A stretch of DNA of 64,000 bases, from assembly GCA_037443785.1 (NCBI GenBank), contig JBBINR010000008.1:1-64000 (forward strand), in the 5' to 3' direction. The translations under genes were made by a program, and so were the position numbers. The notes under the pieces were generated by a model that was given only the letters and a program-made list of their open reading frames with translations, was not told where the DNA came from and made no database searches. Source of the stretch: JAQUOA01 sp037443785 (lineage in GTDB: Bacteria; Bacteroidota; Ignavibacteria; UBA10030; UBA8401). Below are positions 39,764 through 49,301 of this stretch, piece after piece; positions within the stretch are counted from its first letter, which is position 1; every line of letters starts with the position of its first letter.

Positions 39764-41521
39764 ATGACTCAACAATCTAATACACAGCGATTAATATCCG
39801 GCGCAGAGATTTTTGTACGCTCTCTTATCGAAGAAGGCGTCGAGGTGGTTTTCGGCTATCCCGGCGGAGTTGTGATTGGAATTTATGATGTGTTGCACGA
39901 TGTATCGGACATCAAACACATTCTTACTCGCCACGAACAAGGAGCTGTTCACGCTGCCGAGGGATATTCCAAGGCAACCGGAAAACCGGGTGTTGCTCTT
40001 GTTACTTCTGGACCTGGAGCTACTAATACAGTAACCGGTATTGCGGATGCGTACATGGATTCTATTCCGCTGGTTGTTTTTACCGGTCAAGTTGCATTGA
40101 AACTTATCGGCAACGATGCTTTCCAAGAAGCCGATATCGTTGGAATAACGCGCCCAATTACTAAACACAATTATCTTGTTAAAGATGTTAATGAACTCGC
40201 TTCGACAATTAAGGAAGCGTTTTATGTTGCGACGACTGGAAGACCTGGTCCAGTTCTTGTCGACTTGCCAAAAGATATTTTGGCCAATAAAACAATTTTT
40301 GATTACCCCAAAACGGTAAAACTTCGTTCATATCAACCGCCAGGAGAGGGACATCAAAAGCAATTAAACAAAGCGGTGGAATTAATTTCAAAAGCAAAAC
40401 GCCCTGTGCTATATGTTGGCGGGGGAACAATTCTTTCCAATGCTGCGGAAGAGTTAACAAAATTTGCACGCAAAACAAATATTCCTGTCACCACAACACT
40501 TCATGGACTTGGATCAATTCCTGAAAATGATGAGTTGTCTCTTGGAATGTTGGGAATGCATGGAACATGGTTCTCGAACACGGCTGTTCATTTTTCCGAC
40601 TTGTTGATTGCTGTTGGCGCGCGATTCGATGATCGAGTGACAGGAAAGACAGATGCTTTTGCTCCAGAGGCAAAGAAAATTCATATCGATATAGATCCCT
40701 CAAACATCAGTAAAAATGTTAAAGTGGATGTTCCAATTGTAGGAGATGTAAAAAAAGTTCTCCAACAATTACTTCCGATGGTGCACAGTTTGGATACCAA
40801 AGATTGGATTCAAATGATCAAAGCGTGGAAGGAAGAACACCCGCTTCGATTCAAAAATGGAAAATACATCCGAATGCAACATGTCATCCAAACAATTAGC
40901 AATGTCACCAATGGAAATGCGGTGATGGTCAGCGATGTGGGGCAGCATCAAATGTGGATGGCGCAATTTTATAAATTTATTCGTCCGCGCACCCATATTA
41001 CATCCGGCGGATTGGGGACAATGGGATTTTCATTGCCTGCGGCAATGGGCGCTGCATTTGGTCAAAAGAATTTTCCAGTCGTTTCGATTAGTGGCGACGG
41101 CGGAATTCAAATGAATATTCAAGAACTGGCAACCATTCGTGAAAATAATGTCCCGGTAAAAATCATCATTTTAAACAACGGTTACCTTGGAATGGTGCGG
41201 CAATGGCAGGAATTATTCTGGCGAAAACGCTACTCGCATGTGGAAATGTTCGGACCCGATTACATCAAACTCGCTGAGGCGTACGGCATTCCGGCGTATC
41301 GTGCAACTTTGACGGAAGAAGTTGATGATGTTATAAAAAAGATTTTTGAAACCGATGGACCCGTTTTAGCAGAGTTCAAAGTTATAAAAGAAGAAAATGT
41401 GTATCCGATGATTCCGGCAGGGCAGACCTATAACGAAATTATGGATGTACCGGATGAAGCAAAAACAAGCGATGATGAAAAAGCACACGAACTTGAATTA
41501 GTGACAACCAAAAAGGGTTAA
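39764..41521 (+). CDS. ilvB: Acetolactate synthase large subunit
   Basis: A 585-residue thiamine-diphosphate enzyme. Features are the catalytic Glu in RHEQGAVHAAEGYSKATG, the FAD-binding middle, and the ThDP/Mg block ISGDGGIQMNIQELATIREN with ILNNGYLGMVRQWQ. It condenses two pyruvates to acetolactate (valine/leucine) or pyruvate with 2-oxobutyrate (isoleucine). AAGGTG lies five bases before the ATG. First structural gene after the attenuator and two bases before ilvN. Confidence 0.97.
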   Translation: MTQQSNTQRLISGAEIFVRSLIEEGVEVVFGYPGGVVIGIYDVLHDVSDIKHILTRHEQGAVHAAEGYSKATGKPGVALVTSGPGATNTVTGIADAYMDSIPLVVFTGQVALKLIGNDAFQEADIVGITRPITKHNYLVKDVNELASTIKEAFYVATTGRPGPVLVDLPKDILANKTIFDYPKTVKLRSYQPPGEGHQKQLNKAVELISKAKRPVLYVGGGTILSNAAEELTKFARKTNIPVTTTLHGLGSIPENDELSLGMLGMHGTWFSNTAVHFSDLLIAVGARFDDRVTGKTDAFAPEAKKIHIDIDPSNISKNVKVDVPIVGDVKKVLQQLLPMVHSLDTKDWIQMIKAWKEEHPLRFKNGKYIRMQHVIQTISNVTNGNAVMVSDVGQHQMWMAQFYKFIRPRTHITSGGLGTMGFSLPAAMGAAFGQKNFPVVSISGDGGIQMNIQELATIRENNVPVKIIILNNGYLGMVRQWQELFWRKRYSHVEMFGPDYIKLAEAYGIPAYRATLTEEVDDVIKKIFETDGPVLAEFKVIKEENVYPMIPAGQTYNEIMDVPDEAKTSDDEKAHELELVTTKKG

Positions 41522-41523
41522 CC

Positions 41524-42051
41524 ATGACTGACATTGAAACTCAACCACAAGATCTCGGTCCGCATAAGCATACGATTTCTGTTTTGCTCGAAAATAAATT
41601 TGGAGCTCTTAACAGGGTCGCCGGAATGTTTTCTGCAAAAGGATATAATCTGGAAAGCATCACTGTTGGTCCGACGGAAGACCCAAGTGTGTCTAGAATG
41701 ACGTTAGTGACACGCGGCGATGATTCTATTATAGAACAGATCATCAAGCAATTAAACAAACTTATCGATACGTTGAAAGTTGTCGATCTAACATATGATA
41801 GTTTTATGGAAAGGGAATTGGCGCTCATCAAAGTTGGGACAACCAAAGAGAATAGACCAGAGATTATGCAGGTGGTAGAAATTTTTCAAGCGAAGATCAT
41901 CGACATCAGTCATAAAACTGTGACGGTGGAAGCAACGGGAAGCGGTCAAAAAGTTGATGCGATTATCAAAATGCTTAAGCCGTTTCATATTAAAGAACTT
42001 GCGCGCACAGGGCGTGTTGCTTTGAAGCGCGAATTTGTTGGCGAAGTGTAA
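41524..42051 (+). CDS. ilvN: Acetolactate synthase small (regulatory) subunit
   Basis: A 175-residue protein with an N-terminal ACT domain (HTISVLLENKFGALNRVAGMF, YNLESITVGPTEDPSVSRMT) that binds valine, and the C-terminal ACT-like domain ending ELARTGRVALKRE. It activates the large subunit and gives feedback inhibition. It starts two bases after ilvB, so the subunits are coupled. Length is nearer to the IlvH-type single-chain subunit. Confidence 0.96.
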   Translation: MTDIETQPQDLGPHKHTISVLLENKFGALNRVAGMFSAKGYNLESITVGPTEDPSVSRMTLVTRGDDSIIEQIIKQLNKLIDTLKVVDLTYDSFMERELALIKVGTTKENRPEIMQVVEIFQAKIIDISHKTVTVEATGSGQKVDAIIKMLKPFHIKELARTGRVALKREFVGEV

Positions 42052-42087
42052 ATAAAAAATGTTCAATCATTTAACCGGGGAACACCA

Positions 42088-45000
42088 TTGAACGAAGAAT
42101 ACCTAAAAAACTTTCCGCTCTATGATCCGCGAAATGAACACGATGCGTGCGGCATCGGTTTCATCGTAAACATTCGCGGCGAAAAATCCCATATGATCAT
42201 CAAAAAGGGAATTGAGATTCTGATCAATCTTACACATCGCGGTGCATGCGGCTGCGATCCCGAAACGGGTGATGGTGCGGGATTGACAATCCAAATTCCT
42301 CACAAATTTTTTGCGAAAGAATGCTCTTCGCTCGGCATGGAACTTCCTGCCGAGGGGGAGTATGCTGTTGGAATGGTATTTCTTCCGGTTGAATCTGCGG
42401 CACGATTGAAATGTGAAGCAACGATCGAACGAATCATTCAAGAAGAAAATCTTTCATTGCTCGGCTGGAGAGACACACCGGTTGGTGCGGATGCCATCGG
42501 ACGCATTGCGCGAAACTCTCAACCGTACATTGAGCAGATTTTTGTTCGGCGCGGAAAAGATATGACGCGTGAACAATTTGAACGAAAGCTGTATGTTGTC
42601 CGCAAACGCGCTGAATCGGAAATTGGTAATTCGAACATTAAAGAGAAAGATTTTTTCTACATTCCTTCATTATCTTCATACACGATTGTGTATAAAGGAT
42701 TGCTGCTTGCGCCACAGATCGAACAATTTTACGGTGATCTTTCAGATCCTGAAACAACAAGCGCGTTCTGCCTTGTACATCAACGATTCTCAACAAACAC
42801 GCTTCCAAATTGGCAATTGGCTCATCCATTCCGATATGTTTGTCACAACGGAGAAATCAACACACTTCGCGGAAATGTCATCTGGATGGAAGCACGACAA
42901 TCTGTTTTAAAATCCGATCTCTTCGGCGATGATATTGAAAAATTATTTCCAATCATTCAACCGAACGGAAGTGATTCGGCAGGACTCGACAATGCCGTAG
43001 AATTACTTTTGCTTTCTGGAAGAAGCTTACCACATGTGATGGCGATGTTAATTCCTGAAGCGTGGGATCATGACACAACAATGTCGGCAGAGAAAAAAGC
43101 ATTTTACGAATATCATGCTTCGTTGATGGAACCATGGGATGGACCTGCGGCAGTTGCGTTTACCGACGGCAAATTGATCGGTGCAACATTGGATCGTAAC
43201 GGTCTTCGTCCGGCACGTTATGTTGTTACGGATGATGACACGATGATCATGGCATCGGAAGTTGGCGTGCTGGATATTGAACCGGAAAAAATTAAACAAA
43301 AGGGAAGACTAGAACCGGGAAAAATGCTTCTGGTTGATCTCATTGAAAAACGAATCATTCCCGATGAAGAAATCAAAGCACAATTAAGTTCGCGCCAGCC
43401 GTACGCGCAATGGATCAAAGAAAATCAATTCACGATTGATCAACTTCCTGATCCAACACGAATGCATGTTTTAAAGTCTGAAGATATTTTGCAACGGCAG
43501 CGCATGTTTGGATATTCAGATGAAGATATCAGAATGCTTATTACGCCAATGGCGGTGACGGCACAGGAGCCAATCGGTTCCATGGGAACGGACACGCCGC
43601 TGGCATGTTTATCGGATAAACCGCAATCGCTGTTTGCTTATTTCAAACAACTCTTTGCGCAAGTGACAAATCCTCCGATCGATCCGATCCGCGAAGAGTT
43701 TGTGATGTCGTTGACGAGCTACATCGGGACAGAAAGAAATATTCTTGAAGAGACACCGCAGCATTGTCATACCTTAAAATTATCGCACCCAATTCTCACA
43801 AATTTTGATTTGGAGAAACTGCGACGCGTTTCTCACGGAGATTTTCTCGCAACGACACTTCCAACATTGTTCCGTGTGAATGGAGGAGAACAAGAATTAG
43901 AACGAGCATTGGATGGATTGTGCCGGCGTGCTACACTAGCAATTGAATCAGGATATTCGATCATCATTTTATCCGACCGCGGTTCTGATGAAGAATACGC
44001 ACCAATTCCAAGCTTGCTTGCATTGACTGCTGTCCACAATCATTTGGTGAGAGAAAAAACTCGAACACAAGTTGCGCTTGTTGTTGAATCCGGTGAACCG
44101 CGCGAGATTATGCATTACTCACTGTTGATTGGGTATGGCGCGAGTGCGATCAATCCTTATCTTGCGATCGAAACTCTTGAAGATCTCTCCAATAAAGGAC
44201 GCTTACCGGAAGGAACGACATTTGAAGATGCGTTGAAGAATTACAAAAAAGCTGTCGGCAAAGGATTGTTGAAAGTATTTTCTAAAATGGGAATTTCAAC
44301 GCTTCAAAGTTATCGCGGTGCGCAAATCTTCGAAGCAATCGGATTGAACAGCAGTTTGGTCCAAAAATATTTCACCGGAACCGCATCACGCATTGAAGGA
44401 GTCGGGCTCGATGTCTTGGTAGAAGAGGCGCGCCGCAAACATGAATATGCGTTTAAATCATTTTCAAGTTCGGATACGGAACTCGATCTCGGCGGCAATT
44501 ATCATTACCGCATCAACGGCGAACGGCATCTCATCAACCCGACAACGATTACGAAACTGCAGCAGTCGGTGCGAAAGAAAGATTTCAAAACATTCAAAGA
44601 ATTTTCCGAGATCATCGACAATCAGAACAAAGAACTCTTCACGCTTCGCGGATTGATGGAATTTAAAGACGGAACGCGCAGCGTTCACATCGAAGATGTT
44701 GAACCGGCAAAAGATATCGTGAAACGATTTGTCACCGGGGCAATGTCGTTCGGATCAATCAGCAAAGAAGCACACGAAACACTTGCTATCGCAATGAACC
44801 GCATCGGCGGTAAATCAAACACGGGCGAAGGGGGCGAAGATGAAGCGCGTTTCCGCTCTGATGCAAACGGCGATTTGCGACGAAGCGCCATCAAACAGGT
44901 TGCTTCGGCACGATTCGGTGTTACAGCAAATTATTTAGTCAATGCGGACGAGATTCAAATCAAAATTGCGCAAGGTGCAAAACCCGGCGAAGGCGGACAG

Positions 45001-46644
45001 TTACCCGGACACAAAGTTGATTCTATCATCGCTAAAACGCGACATTCAATTCCCGGCGTTGGACTTATTTCGCCGCCGCCGCATCATGATATTTATTCAA
45101 TTGAAGATCTCGCGCAGTTAATTTACGACCTGAAAAATGTTAATCCTCTCGCACGTATTTCGGTAAAACTTGTTTCCGAAGTTGGTGTTGGAACTGTTGC
45201 TGCGGGAGTGGCAAAAGCGCATGCGGATATGATCCTCATCAGCGGAGACAATGGCGGCACAGGTGCTTCGCCCCTTACCTCAATTAAACACGCGGGGATT
45301 CCATGGGAACTTGGACTTGCAGAAACACAGCAGGTCCTTGTATTGAATGATCTTCGCAGCCGCGTGCGATTACAAACCGACGGAAAACTTCAAACCGGAC
45401 GTGATGTTGTCATTGCCGCATTACTTGGCGCAGAAGAATTCGGTTTCGCAACAATTCCATTGATCTCAATGGGATGTATCATGATGCGAAAATGTCATTT
45501 GAACACATGTCCTGTCGGCATTGCAACGCAGGATCCTGAATTGAGAAAGAAGTTTACCGGAACACCTGAGCATGTTATCAACTATTTCTTCTTCGTTGCT
45601 GAAGAAGTTCGTGAAATCATGGCAAAGCTTGGTTTCCGCACTATCGATGAAATGATCGGCAGAGTTGACATTTTAAATCAGCGCAAAGTTGATCACTGGA
45701 AAGCAAAGAGCATCGACCTTACATCAATCTTGCAGCGACCAACTGTTCCATTACGCATCGGGCGTCGATGTTTGATTCCGCAAGATCATGGCATTAATGA
45801 AGCAATCGATTATCGACTTCTGAAAAAAGCTGAAGTTGCCCTCGAAGAAAAAAAGCCTGTCGAATTTTCACTTTCTATTCGCAACGTCAATCGAACAGTC
45901 GGGGCACTGCTCAGCGGAAGAATTGCAAAATACTACGGCTCAGAAGCATTGGCTGAAGATACCATCAAAATCAATTTTCAAGGCTCGGCAGGACAAAGTT
46001 TCGGCGCATTCCTTTCAAAAGGTGTAACACTCACTCTTGAAGGAGATGCAAACGACTACGTCGGCAAAGGAATGTCCGGTGGAAAAATTATTATTTATCC
46101 TCCGAAAAATTCAACATTCATTGCTGAAGAAAATTCCATTGTCGGTAACGTTGTTCTGTACGGCGCGACAAGCGGCGAAGCATATTTTTCTGGAAGAGCG
46201 GGGGAGCGGTTTGCCGTGAGAAATTCCGGTGCAACGGTTGTTGTTGAATCAGTCGGCGCAAACGGATGCGAGTACATGACGAACGGCACAGTAGTCGTTC
46301 TCGGAAAAGCCGGAAAGAATTTCGCTGCTGGTATGTCCGGCGGATTTGCGTACGTGCTTGATGAAGATGGAGAATTTGCATCCAAGATGTGTAATAAACA
46401 GATGGTCGATCTGGATTCATTGACCGGGGATGATGAATCATCAATTCAACGGCTTGTCAAAAAGCATGTTGAATATACCGGAAGCATACGTGGAGAAAAA
46501 ATTCTAAAGGAGTGGAAATCATTCAAAGGAAAATTTGTCAAAGTATTCCCGCATGATTATAAACGTGTGCTTACAGAAGCACAAAAATTAAAAGAAAGCA
46601 AAACAAACGGTAAAACTGCCGCAAAGGAGTCTGTTCATGGGTAA
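42088..46644 (+). CDS. gltB: Glutamate synthase large subunit
   Basis: A 1518-residue enzyme with a TTG start at 42088 (GGGG upstream). The glutaminase domain begins after a short propeptide at Cys21 in EHDACGIGFIV. The FMN/synthase domain includes GGKSNTGEGGEDEARF and GQLPGHKVDSIIAKTRHS, the 3Fe-4S cluster is in CIMMRKCHLNTCPVGIATQD, and the GXGXG-repeat C terminus is complete (VGKGMSGGKIIIYPP). It transfers the glutamine amide to 2-oxoglutarate. It overlaps gltD by eight bases. Its location between ilvN and ilvC ties glutamate supply (the amino donor of branched-chain transamination) to the same transcript. Confidence 0.97.
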   Translation: MNEEYLKNFPLYDPRNEHDACGIGFIVNIRGEKSHMIIKKGIEILINLTHRGACGCDPETGDGAGLTIQIPHKFFAKECSSLGMELPAEGEYAVGMVFLPVESAARLKCEATIERIIQEENLSLLGWRDTPVGADAIGRIARNSQPYIEQIFVRRGKDMTREQFERKLYVVRKRAESEIGNSNIKEKDFFYIPSLSSYTIVYKGLLLAPQIEQFYGDLSDPETTSAFCLVHQRFSTNTLPNWQLAHPFRYVCHNGEINTLRGNVIWMEARQSVLKSDLFGDDIEKLFPIIQPNGSDSAGLDNAVELLLLSGRSLPHVMAMLIPEAWDHDTTMSAEKKAFYEYHASLMEPWDGPAAVAFTDGKLIGATLDRNGLRPARYVVTDDDTMIMASEVGVLDIEPEKIKQKGRLEPGKMLLVDLIEKRIIPDEEIKAQLSSRQPYAQWIKENQFTIDQLPDPTRMHVLKSEDILQRQRMFGYSDEDIRMLITPMAVTAQEPIGSMGTDTPLACLSDKPQSLFAYFKQLFAQVTNPPIDPIREEFVMSLTSYIGTERNILEETPQHCHTLKLSHPILTNFDLEKLRRVSHGDFLATTLPTLFRVNGGEQELERALDGLCRRATLAIESGYSIIILSDRGSDEEYAPIPSLLALTAVHNHLVREKTRTQVALVVESGEPREIMHYSLLIGYGASAINPYLAIETLEDLSNKGRLPEGTTFEDALKNYKKAVGKGLLKVFSKMGISTLQSYRGAQIFEAIGLNSSLVQKYFTGTASRIEGVGLDVLVEEARRKHEYAFKSFSSSDTELDLGGNYHYRINGERHLINPTTITKLQQSVRKKDFKTFKEFSEIIDNQNKELFTLRGLMEFKDGTRSVHIEDVEPAKDIVKRFVTGAMSFGSISKEAHETLAIAMNRIGGKSNTGEGGEDEARFRSDANGDLRRSAIKQVASARFGVTANYLVNADEIQIKIAQGAKPGEGGQLPGHKVDSIIAKTRHSIPGVGLISPPPHHDIYSIEDLAQLIYDLKNVNPLARISVKLVSEVGVGTVAAGVAKAHADMILISGDNGGTGASPLTSIKHAGIPWELGLAETQQVLVLNDLRSRVRLQTDGKLQTGRDVVIAALLGAEEFGFATIPLISMGCIMMRKCHLNTCPVGIATQDPELRKKFTGTPEHVINYFFFVAEEVREIMAKLGFRTIDEMIGRVDILNQRKVDHWKAKSIDLTSILQRPTVPLRIGRRCLIPQDHGINEAIDYRLLKKAEVALEEKKPVEFSLSIRNVNRTVGALLSGRIAKYYGSEALAEDTIKINFQGSAGQSFGAFLSKGVTLTLEGDANDYVGKGMSGGKIIIYPPKNSTFIAEENSIVGNVVLYGATSGEAYFSGRAGERFAVRNSGATVVVESVGANGCEYMTNGTVVVLGKAGKNFAAGMSGGFAYVLDEDGEFASKMCNKQMVDLDSLTGDDESSIQRLVKKHVEYTGSIRGEKILKEWKSFKGKFVKVFPHDYKRVLTEAQKLKESKTNGKTAAKESVHG

Positions 46645-48058
46645 GCCAACAGGATTTATGGAATTCAAACGTGAAGTGCCGCAACGTCGTTCGGTTGAAG
46701 AACGACTGAACGACTGGCGTGATGTCTACACTCCTTTTCCAGTTGAAAAAGTTCAAGTGCAAGGTTCAAGATGCATGGATTGCGGTGTTCCGTTCTGTCA
46801 AACAGGTTGCCCGGTGAATAATGTCATTCCTCATTGGAACGATCTCGTTTATAAAAATAGATGGGAAGAAGCGGTTCGTGTCCTCCATTCTACAAATAAT
46901 TTTCCAGAATTTACCGGTAATGTATGCCCCGCACCATGCGAGGCTGCGTGCGTTTTAGGAATCAACGAACCTCCGGTGACAATAAAAAATATTGAACGAA
47001 CGATCGTTGAACATGGCTTCCAGCATGGATTTATCAAACCGGAGCGGCCCAAAAAACGAACAGGAAAAACTGTTGCCATCATTGGTTCAGGTCCATCGGG
47101 GCTGGCGGCGGCACAGCAATTAAATCGTGCCGGACATCGTGTTACGGTGTATGAAAAGAACGATCGCGTCGGCGGATTGCTTCGCTATGGAATTCCAGAT
47201 TTTAAATTTGAAAAACATCTTCTTGATCGCCGCGTTGAATTGATGCAGGCAGAAGGAATTGTTTTTACTACAAAAGCGAATGTCGGCGTGAATATTTCAG
47301 TGGAAGAGTTGCGTCAATCGTACGATGCTATTCTCCTGTGCGGCGGCTCGGAATCTCCACGCGATTTAAAGGTACCGGGGCGCGAGTTAAAAGGAATTCA
47401 CTTTGCAATGGAATTCTTGCCGCAGCAAAATAAACGTATTGCAGGAGACAAACTCGATACGACAAAAGATATTCTTGCAACGGGAAAAAATGTCGTGATT
47501 ATCGGCGGCGGCGATACCGGGGCAGACTGTTTGGGAACGAGTCATCGGCAAAAAGCAAAGTCGATTCATCAATTTGAAATTATGCCGAAACCACCGCTTG
47601 AACGTGCGGCATCTACACCCTGGCCGATGTGGCCTCTTCAATTGCGCACTGAAAGTTCGCACGAAGAAGGCGGCACGCGCGATTGGGCGATTGCCACAAC
47701 AAAATTTGAAGGTGATGAATTCGGTAATGTGAAAAAACTTCACGCGGTGCGCGTCGGTCCGCCGCCAAGTTTCACGCCAATTGCCGGTTCTGAATTTACG
47801 ATTGATGCAGATTTAGTCTTGATCGCGATGGGATTCACGGGTCCGACAAAGAACGGTTTGCTGGATGAACTCGGAGTTGCCATCGATTCGCGCGGAAATG
47901 TTTCAACCGATGAAAATTACATGAGTTCCATCCCGGGGATTTTTTCTGCGGGCGATATGCGGCGCGGTCAATCGCTTGTTGTCTGGGCGATCAGTGAAGG
48001 ACGAAAAGCTGCACGTGCTGTTGATAAATTTTTGATGGGAGTAACAACGCTTCCATAA
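46637..48058 (+). CDS. gltD: Glutamate synthase small subunit
   Basis: A 473-residue flavoprotein. The N-terminal Fe-S region is CMDCGVPFCQTGCPVNN with NVCPAPCEAACV; then FAD (VAIIGSGPSGLAAAQQL) and NADPH (VVIIGGGDTGADCLG) sites. It feeds electrons from NAD(P)H to GltB. It overlaps the end of gltB by eight bases. Confidence 0.97.
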   Translation: MGKPTGFMEFKREVPQRRSVEERLNDWRDVYTPFPVEKVQVQGSRCMDCGVPFCQTGCPVNNVIPHWNDLVYKNRWEEAVRVLHSTNNFPEFTGNVCPAPCEAACVLGINEPPVTIKNIERTIVEHGFQHGFIKPERPKKRTGKTVAIIGSGPSGLAAAQQLNRAGHRVTVYEKNDRVGGLLRYGIPDFKFEKHLLDRRVELMQAEGIVFTTKANVGVNISVEELRQSYDAILLCGGSESPRDLKVPGRELKGIHFAMEFLPQQNKRIAGDKLDTTKDILATGKNVVIIGGGDTGADCLGTSHRQKAKSIHQFEIMPKPPLERAASTPWPMWPLQLRTESSHEEGGTRDWAIATTKFEGDEFGNVKKLHAVRVGPPPSFTPIAGSEFTIDADLVLIAMGFTGPTKNGLLDELGVAIDSRGNVSTDENYMSSIPGIFSAGDMRRGQSLVVWAISEGRKAARAVDKFLMGVTTLP

Positions 48059-48091
48059 TACAAAAAGAATTTTATTCATTATTACAATATA

Positions 48092-48134
48092 ACCGCAAAG
48101 GTTCGACGAAAAATCTATCGCTGATATTTGCGGT
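48092..48134 (+). promoter_or_regulatory. Hairpin upstream of ilvC
   Basis: ACCGCAAA (48092-48099) pairs perfectly with TTTGCGGT (48127-48134) in the 101-base gap between gltD and ilvC. There is no U run, so it is not a simple terminator; it could protect mRNA or host a regulator. Significance is uncertain. Confidence 0.3.
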
Positions 48135-48159
48135 GAAATAAATCAGGAGAAATACTTTT

Positions 48160-49215
48160 ATGGCAAAGATAAATTTTGGCGGCACCGTTGAAGAGGTCGT
48201 CACACGTGAAGAATACTCGCTTGAAAAAGCAAAAGAGTTTTTAAAGAACGAAGTTGTTGCAATCATCGGTTACGGTCCGCAAGGATACGGACAATCGCTC
48301 AATATGCGCGATAACGGTATCAATGTGATTATCGGTCAGCGTAAAGGGGGCCAAGGATGGAATGATGCGATTCGAGACGGCTGGGTTGAAGGAAAAAATC
48401 TTTTTGCGAAGATCGAAGACGCAATTCAAAAAGCGACAATCGTTCAATACTTGCTTTCCGATTCCGGACAGAAGCAGCAATGGGATTTAGTTAAAAAGAA
48501 TTTGAAAAAAGGACAGGCACTGTACTTCTCACACGGATTTTCTGTTGTCTTCAAAGATCAAACCAATGTTATTCCTCCGGCCGATGTTGATGTGATCCTC
48601 TGCGCGCCAAAAGGAAGCGGACGCACTGTTCGTTCAAATTTTCTCGCCGGCAGCGGTATCAATGCAAGCTTTGCCGTTTTTCAAGATGCAACAGGCAAAG
48701 CGCGTGAACGAGCAATTGCCTGCGGTATCGCAATCGGTTCAGGATATTTATTCCCCACGACATTTGAAAAAGAAGTGCTCAGCGATCTGACCGGAGAGCG
48801 CGGCGTGTTGATGGGTGCAATCGCAGGAATCATGAAAGCGCAATACGACGTGCTTCGTTCCATGGGACATTCACCCAGCGAAGCATTCAACGAAACCGTT
48901 GAAGAAGCAACACAAAGTTTGTATCCGCTTGTTGGAAAATATGGAATGGATTGGATGTTCGCAGCATGCAGTGTTACTGCACAGCGGGGCGCTCTTGACT
49001 GGGCAAAGAAATTCGAAACAGCCAACAGACCGTTGTTTGAATTGCTCTATCGCGATGTTCAATACGGCGTAGAAACAAAACGCGTGTTAGATTCCACAAG
49101 TGCTTCTGATTATCGCGCAACATTGCAAAAAGAATTAGATGAATGGAAAAACTCAGAAATGTGGAAAGCGGGAGAAGCTGTTCGAAGTTTGCGTCCGGAA
49201 AATTGGAAGAAGTAG
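48160..49215 (+). CDS. ilvC: Ketol-acid reductoisomerase
   Basis: A 351-residue class I type enzyme. The Rossmann motif is IIGYGPQGYGQSLNMRDNG with the cofactor loop IGQRKGGQGW; the catalytic domain includes LSDLTGERGVLMG and GIMKAQYDVLRSMGHSPSEAF. It isomerises and reduces acetolactate and acetohydroxybutyrate with NAD(P)H. GGAGAAATACTTTT precedes the ATG. The 101-base upstream gap with a hairpin suggests additional control here. IlvD, the next enzyme, is not in the window. Confidence 0.96.
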   Translation: MAKINFGGTVEEVVTREEYSLEKAKEFLKNEVVAIIGYGPQGYGQSLNMRDNGINVIIGQRKGGQGWNDAIRDGWVEGKNLFAKIEDAIQKATIVQYLLSDSGQKQQWDLVKKNLKKGQALYFSHGFSVVFKDQTNVIPPADVDVILCAPKGSGRTVRSNFLAGSGINASFAVFQDATGKARERAIACGIAIGSGYLFPTTFEKEVLSDLTGERGVLMGAIAGIMKAQYDVLRSMGHSPSEAFNETVEEATQSLYPLVGKYGMDWMFAACSVTAQRGALDWAKKFETANRPLFELLYRDVQYGVETKRVLDSTSASDYRATLQKELDEWKNSEMWKAGEAVRSLRPENWKK

Positions 49216-49238
49216 TATTCAAAGTATGAAAGATGAAT

Positions 49239-49294
49239 TATGAAGGATGAAATAATGAAAACTCAATTTCATACACCATCCCTCATCCTTCATA
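49239..49294. repeat. Palindromic element between ilvC and cimA
   Basis: TATGAAGGATGA (49239-49250) pairs perfectly with TCATCCTTCATA (49283-49294); inside, ATGAAA and TTTCAT form a second stem. The whole gap of 86 bases is occupied by it. No U run on either strand, so it is more likely a dispersed palindrome or mRNA hairpin than a terminator. Confidence 0.5.
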
Positions 49295-49301
49295 TTTACT
49301 T

